This document shows, in pieces, positions 13,399-16,196 of a stretch of DNA of 16,196 nt (the stretch's first letter is position 1; every line of letters begins with the position of its first letter). The DNA comes from Bacteroidota bacterium (GTDB lineage: Bacteria; Bacteroidota; Bacteroidia; UBA7662), in the NCBI GenBank assembly GCA_016868875.1, contig VGFN01000019.1:1-16196 (forward strand). Direction: 5' to 3'. The notes under the pieces were generated by a model. That model saw only the letters and a program-made list of their open reading frames with translations, ran no database searches and was not told the origin of the DNA. The translations under genes and the position numbers were made by a program.

Positions 13399-14834
13399 TG
13401 TCCGGAGCTTGGAATACGGTACTCAAAATAAACCTGCCCCTCCGAATCATGGAAGCGGGTGGTGAGCAAACGCTCCTTGGCAGGTCCCGAAAAATTTAAT
13501 GTTGCGAAACCTCTTTTCAGGGACAAGGACTCCGGGATTCGGAAATCGTTTTGGTCCTTGTCGGCCACGGAATTGATACCACTGGTCAATGGGGAGGAGG
13601 TAATGTCCCAGAAGACGACGCCCTTGTGTTCCATCTTGGAAATTTCGGAATGGTGTCGATCTCCGGTTAAGAAGATCACATTTCGTATGTTCTCTTCGGC
13701 CAATCGGTCCAGCAATTTGCGCCGCTCGCAGGGGTAATTGGCATAGGATTCGTGAATCGCGTGGCTGTTCAGGATTTGACTGCCACTGGCCACCAGTTTG
13801 AAGGGGGCACGGCTGAACTTCAGGGCATCCACAAGCCATTCAATTTGGGCATCCCCTAGCATTCGTCTGGTGCAGGTGTCTTTCAATCGTTGGTTGTTGC
13901 GATGGTAGCGGTTGTCCAAAAGAAAAACTTCCACATCCATCCAACGGAAGGCCGAGGTAATGCCTTCAAATTCAGGCATACCGTAGGAAGGGTTCGCCCA
14001 AAACAATTTGAAGGCCTCCAAACTTTCTCGCTTGAGGGGCCAAGATCCTGTGGCATCATTAGGACCGAAGTCATGGTCATCCCAAACGGCGTATTGAGGG
14101 CAGATCGCAAGCAAGGAGGCCATTGAGGGGGTAGCCCGGGTATGTTGATAACGGTTGACCATGCCTTGAAAACTCTCCCAATCTCCTTCCCTGAGATAGA
14201 TGTTATCACCTAGCCATAACATTGCCGAAGGTTGCAGGGCAGCGATTCGATCAAAAACTTGGTAATCACCACCATAGGAGGGAGAAGGGCGATCGTAGGC
14301 AGGGTCATTGATGTAACTGCACGAACCCATGGCGATGGTGAAATCCGGAGCGGGGTAACGGTGCAACCAATGGGGCTGCGTGCTGAATTCACCTTCGGCC
14401 AAGAGCAATTCATGATCGGTGTAGGGACGACCGTCCACCGGTTCAAGGTCATCTTCATCCAGTAGGATGCGGTAGGAATAACGAGCGCCTTCATGCAGCC
14501 TGTCCAATTCAAAAAGGGCGATGTGGGCGGGGCCACTGCCCGTGCGCATACAGCGAGTTCCGTTTTGGACTGCAGAAGTCGCGACCCAGGGCTCACGGCT
14601 GCTGTCTTCGGCCTTGTTGATCAATTGGTATTCCAAACAAAGCGAAGCTTGCCTTCTGGTTTGGATCCAAACCGAGGCGTAACGCAAGCCGGCATGACCC
14701 AGCATAGGCCCTGAGGCCATAAGGGGATGGGTCGGTCGATCTTTTCCTTTTCCTTTGCTCTGGGCCTGAGTTACGAGGTTGGAGCATCCGAAGACAATCA
14801 AAATCAAGGCCAGGCCAGCAAGGGTTCTTTTCAT
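13395..14834 (-). CDS. PhoD-like phosphodiesterase / alkaline phosphatase lipoprotein
   Basis: A 479-residue protein. The N-terminus MKRTLAGLALILIVFGC is a lipoprotein signal with Cys17 as the anchor, so it should sit on a membrane outside the cytoplasm. Residues ~38-155 form a beta-rich N-terminal domain, and the metallophosphatase domain follows: MGSCSY (169-174), WLGDNIY (207-213), WDDHDFGPND (251-260), LDNRYHRN (306-313) and TGDRHHSE (390-397). These match the PhoD-like family, which hydrolyses phosphate mono- and diesters with metal cofactors. The true substrate (phospholipid heads, teichoic-like polymers, phosphate monoesters) is not evident. It is the first gene of a two-gene unit with the PLP enzyme gene. 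On the minus strand TAATTTTC lies 4 bases before the ATG, resembling a -7 box with its last base changed. Confidence 0.92.
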   Translation of the reverse strand: MKRTLAGLALILIVFGCSNLVTQAQSKGKGKDRPTHPLMASGPMLGHAGLRYASVWIQTRRQASLCLEYQLINKAEDSSREPWVATSAVQNGTRCMRTGSGPAHIALFELDRLHEGARYSYRILLDEDDLEPVDGRPYTDHELLLAEGEFSTQPHWLHRYPAPDFTIAMGSCSYINDPAYDRPSPSYGGDYQVFDRIAALQPSAMLWLGDNIYLREGDWESFQGMVNRYQHTRATPSMASLLAICPQYAVWDDHDFGPNDATGSWPLKRESLEAFKLFWANPSYGMPEFEGITSAFRWMDVEVFLLDNRYHRNNQRLKDTCTRRMLGDAQIEWLVDALKFSRAPFKLVASGSQILNSHAIHESYANYPCERRKLLDRLAEENIRNVIFLTGDRHHSEISKMEHKGVVFWDITSSPLTSGINSVADKDQNDFRIPESLSLKRGFATLNFSGPAKERLLTTRFHDSEGQVYFEYRIPSSGQ

Positions 14835-14838
14835 TGTG

Positions 14839-14846
14839 GAAAATTA
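14839..14846 (-). promoter_or_regulatory. Possible -7 element next to the PhoD-like start codon
   Basis: The minus strand reads TAATTTTC, one mismatch (last base) from TAnnTTTG, ending 4 bases before the ATG at 14834. The placement is like that seen at guaA and the Nudix gene. Confidence 0.3.
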
Positions 14847-14871
14847 GAGAGAAAAATCGGGCTCATCGGCC

Positions 14872-14879
14872 TACTTTTG
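14872..14879 (+). promoter_or_regulatory. -7 promoter element for ftcD
   Basis: TACTTTTG is an exact TAnnTTTG match, 31 bases before the ftcD ATG, predicting a leader of about 25 bases. The -33 TTTG is not evident at the usual distance. Confidence 0.5.
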
Positions 14880-14891
14880 AACAAATTTGTT
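14880..14891. promoter_or_regulatory. 12-base palindrome at the predicted ftcD transcription start, possible operator
   Basis: AACAAATTTGTT is a perfect palindrome directly following the -7 box. Its position over the predicted start of transcription suits a repressor site, as would be sensible for a histidine-degradation gene, but the binding protein is unknown and A/T-rich palindromes occur by chance. Confidence 0.3.
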
Positions 14892-14910
14892 TTAAATCAA
14901 GCAAATCGCC

Positions 14911-16196
14911 ATGGCTAACCCTATCCTTGAATGCGTTCCCAATTTTTCCGAAGGTCGTCGTAAGGAGGTGATCGACAAAATCGCGGCGGCATTGGGTTCC
15001 GTGGAAGGTGCCAGGGTTCTGGATGTGGACCCGGGCAAGGCCACCAACCGTACGGTCATGACCTTGGTTGGTCATCCAGAGGCGGTAGTCGAGGCCGCTT
15101 TTCGCGCCATCCGAGAGGCTTCCTTGAGCATTGACATGCGCAGCCATCGTGGGGAACATGCGCGGATGGGGGCAACCGATGTTTGTCCCTTGATTCCGAT
15201 CTCCGGAATGAGCATGGACGAAGCCGTTTATTGGTCCCAGGTTTTGGCCCAAAAGGTTGGCAAAGAATTGGGAATTCCTGTCTACCTCTACGAATATTCT
15301 GCCAAGGAGGCTTATCGACGCAACCTTGCGGAGATCCGCTCCGGTGAATACGAAGGCCTGGAGGTCAAGATGAAGGATCCCCGCTGGACCCCTGATTTTG
15401 GTCCACATACCTTCCAACCTGTATGCGGTGCCACGGTCATCGGTGCCAGAGATTTGCTGGTAGCCTACAATGTTAATTTGAACACGATATCCTCGCGCTT
15501 GGCCAATTCCGTGGCTTTTGACGTGAGAGAAGCGGGCAGGGTGCTTCGTGATGGTCATCCGTTGACGGGCAAAATTCGCTTGGACGCCCAAGGGGAACCG
15601 GTCCGCCAGCCGGGCACCTGCAAATCGGTCAAAGGGGTAGGTTGGTACATCGAGGAATATCGAATGGCCCAGGTTTCCATGAACCTAACCCGTCTTGCGG
15701 ATACCAACCTGCATGAGGCCTACGAAGCGGTCTGGGAATCCGCGAACCGTAGGGGACTTCGGGTCACCGGTTCCGAGTTGGTCGGTTTGGTTCCCCTCGA
15801 AAGCATCCTCAAGGCGGGACGATATTTCATGCGCAAAGCGGGCAGGTCCTCCGGAGCATCGGATGGAGAATTGATTGAATGTGCGGTGCAGAGCATGGGG
15901 CTGAGGCAATTAGGTGACTTTGATCCACGGCGCAAAATCATTGAATATGCGATGGAGGCGCCCTACGGTCGCTTGGTGTCCATGAGTTTGGGGGCCTTTG
16001 TGGACCTGACGGCCAGCGATGCCCCTGCACCCGGTGGGGGTTCGGTGGCCGCTTATATGGGAGCCTTGGCCGCTGCCTTGGGGGCCATGGTGGCCAATTT
16101 ATCGGCCCACAAAAGGGGTTGGGAATCCCAAACTCTCGCGTTTTCGGATAGTGCGGAGGCCCTGCAAGCCATCAAAAACCAATTGTTACGGGCTGT
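14911..16196 (+). CDS. ftcD: Glutamate formimidoyltransferase / formimidoyltetrahydrofolate cyclodeaminase, 3'-truncated by window
   Basis: The first 428 codons of a bifunctional enzyme; the frame is open to the right edge. The formimidoyltransferase part (~1-330) starts with ANPILECVPNFSEGRR and contains SHRGEHARMGATDVCP (78-93, with the conserved His79 and His83) and YLYEYSAKEAYRRNL. It transfers the formimino group of N-formimino-glutamate to tetrahydrofolate in histidine degradation. A cyclodeaminase domain begins at about residue 360, with LGAFVDLTASDAPAPGGGSV around residues 360-378, and would release ammonia to give methenyl-THF. The fused form resembles the vertebrate FTCD layout. No Shine-Dalgarno is visible; the start is fixed by the family N-terminus. 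The gene is divergent from the PhoD-like gene, with 76 bases between starts. Confidence 0.95.
   Translation, partial: MANPILECVPNFSEGRRKEVIDKIAAALGSVEGARVLDVDPGKATNRTVMTLVGHPEAVVEAAFRAIREASLSIDMRSHRGEHARMGATDVCPLIPISGMSMDEAVYWSQVLAQKVGKELGIPVYLYEYSAKEAYRRNLAEIRSGEYEGLEVKMKDPRWTPDFGPHTFQPVCGATVIGARDLLVAYNVNLNTISSRLANSVAFDVREAGRVLRDGHPLTGKIRLDAQGEPVRQPGTCKSVKGVGWYIEEYRMAQVSMNLTRLADTNLHEAYEAVWESANRRGLRVTGSELVGLVPLESILKAGRYFMRKAGRSSGASDGELIECAVQSMGLRQLGDFDPRRKIIEYAMEAPYGRLVSMSLGAFVDLTASDAPAPGGGSVAAYMGALAAALGAMVANLSAHKRGWESQTLAFSDSAEALQAIKNQLLRA

Noticed and set aside
2522..14834. A phosphate-starvation island formed by the two alkaline phosphatases
   Set aside because: The PhoA-type and PhoD-like genes are about 10 kb apart in different operons with unrelated genes between, and no Pho-box-like repeats were seen.
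14863..15591. 242-codon open frame on the minus strand
   Set aside because: It is antisense to the clearly identified ftcD; its sequence shows no domain or signal.
1..16196. CRISPR arrays, tRNA or rRNA genes, insertion sequences, prophage or defence genes
   Set aside because: No regularly spaced repeats, no tRNA-like cloverleaf noticed by eye, no transposase, integrase, nuclease-helicase or restriction gene among the coding frames.

Overview
The window looks like a chromosomal segment of a member of the Bacteroidota. The evidence is a type IX secretion (T9SS) C-terminal sorting domain on the first protein, -7 promoter boxes of the Bacteroidota type (TAnnTTTG) before several genes, almost no Shine-Dalgarno sequences, and ordinary Bacteroidota-style housekeeping genes (Mpl, GuaA, MtaB, fused FtcD). 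Coding density is very high. There is no RNA gene, mobile element, CRISPR array or prophage, and no gene-free stretch longer than about 175 bases. Genus or family cannot be fixed from the sequence alone.

Layout. Bases 1-1043 hold the 3' part of a secreted M43-type metalloprotease with a T9SS tail. A YceI-like lipoprotein (1128-1781, minus) faces it across a terminator hairpin. Divergent from yceI is a two-gene unit: a Nudix ADP-ribose-type pyrophosphatase (1955-2515) and a secreted alkaline phosphatase (2522-3661). The phosphatase ends inside an in-frame 21-base tandem duplication that folds into hairpins and lies against the end of a convergent metallo-beta-lactamase-fold hydrolase (3701-4549, minus). 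Next comes a plus-strand operon of mpl (murein peptide recycling ligase), a DEDDh 3'-5' exonuclease and mtaB (tRNA ms2t6A synthesis), at 4608-8186.

A convergent minus-strand gene (8229-9308) encodes an unusual single polypeptide: a GmhB-like HAD phosphatase, then a hydrophobic signal-like segment, then a periplasmic-type redoxin domain. Divergent from it, guaA (GMP synthase) and an overlapping RsmB/NOP-type RNA m5C methyltransferase run to 12154. A minus-strand pair follows: a PhoD-like phosphodiesterase/alkaline phosphatase lipoprotein, then a cystathionine gamma-synthase family PLP enzyme, joined by a 4-base ATGA overlap. The window closes inside a divergent ftcD (formimidoyltransferase-cyclodeaminase, histidine degradation).

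The genes do not form one pathway. They are short operons for envelope and peptidoglycan recycling, nucleotide synthesis, RNA modification, phosphate-ester hydrolysis and amino-acid metabolism. The points most worth a second look are the HAD-redoxin fusion, the -7 boxes that almost touch start codons (suggesting leaderless mRNAs), the tandem duplication in which a CAG/TAG difference sets the end of the alkaline phosphatase, and palindromes in the guaA and ftcD promoter regions. No undescribed multi-gene system was recognised.
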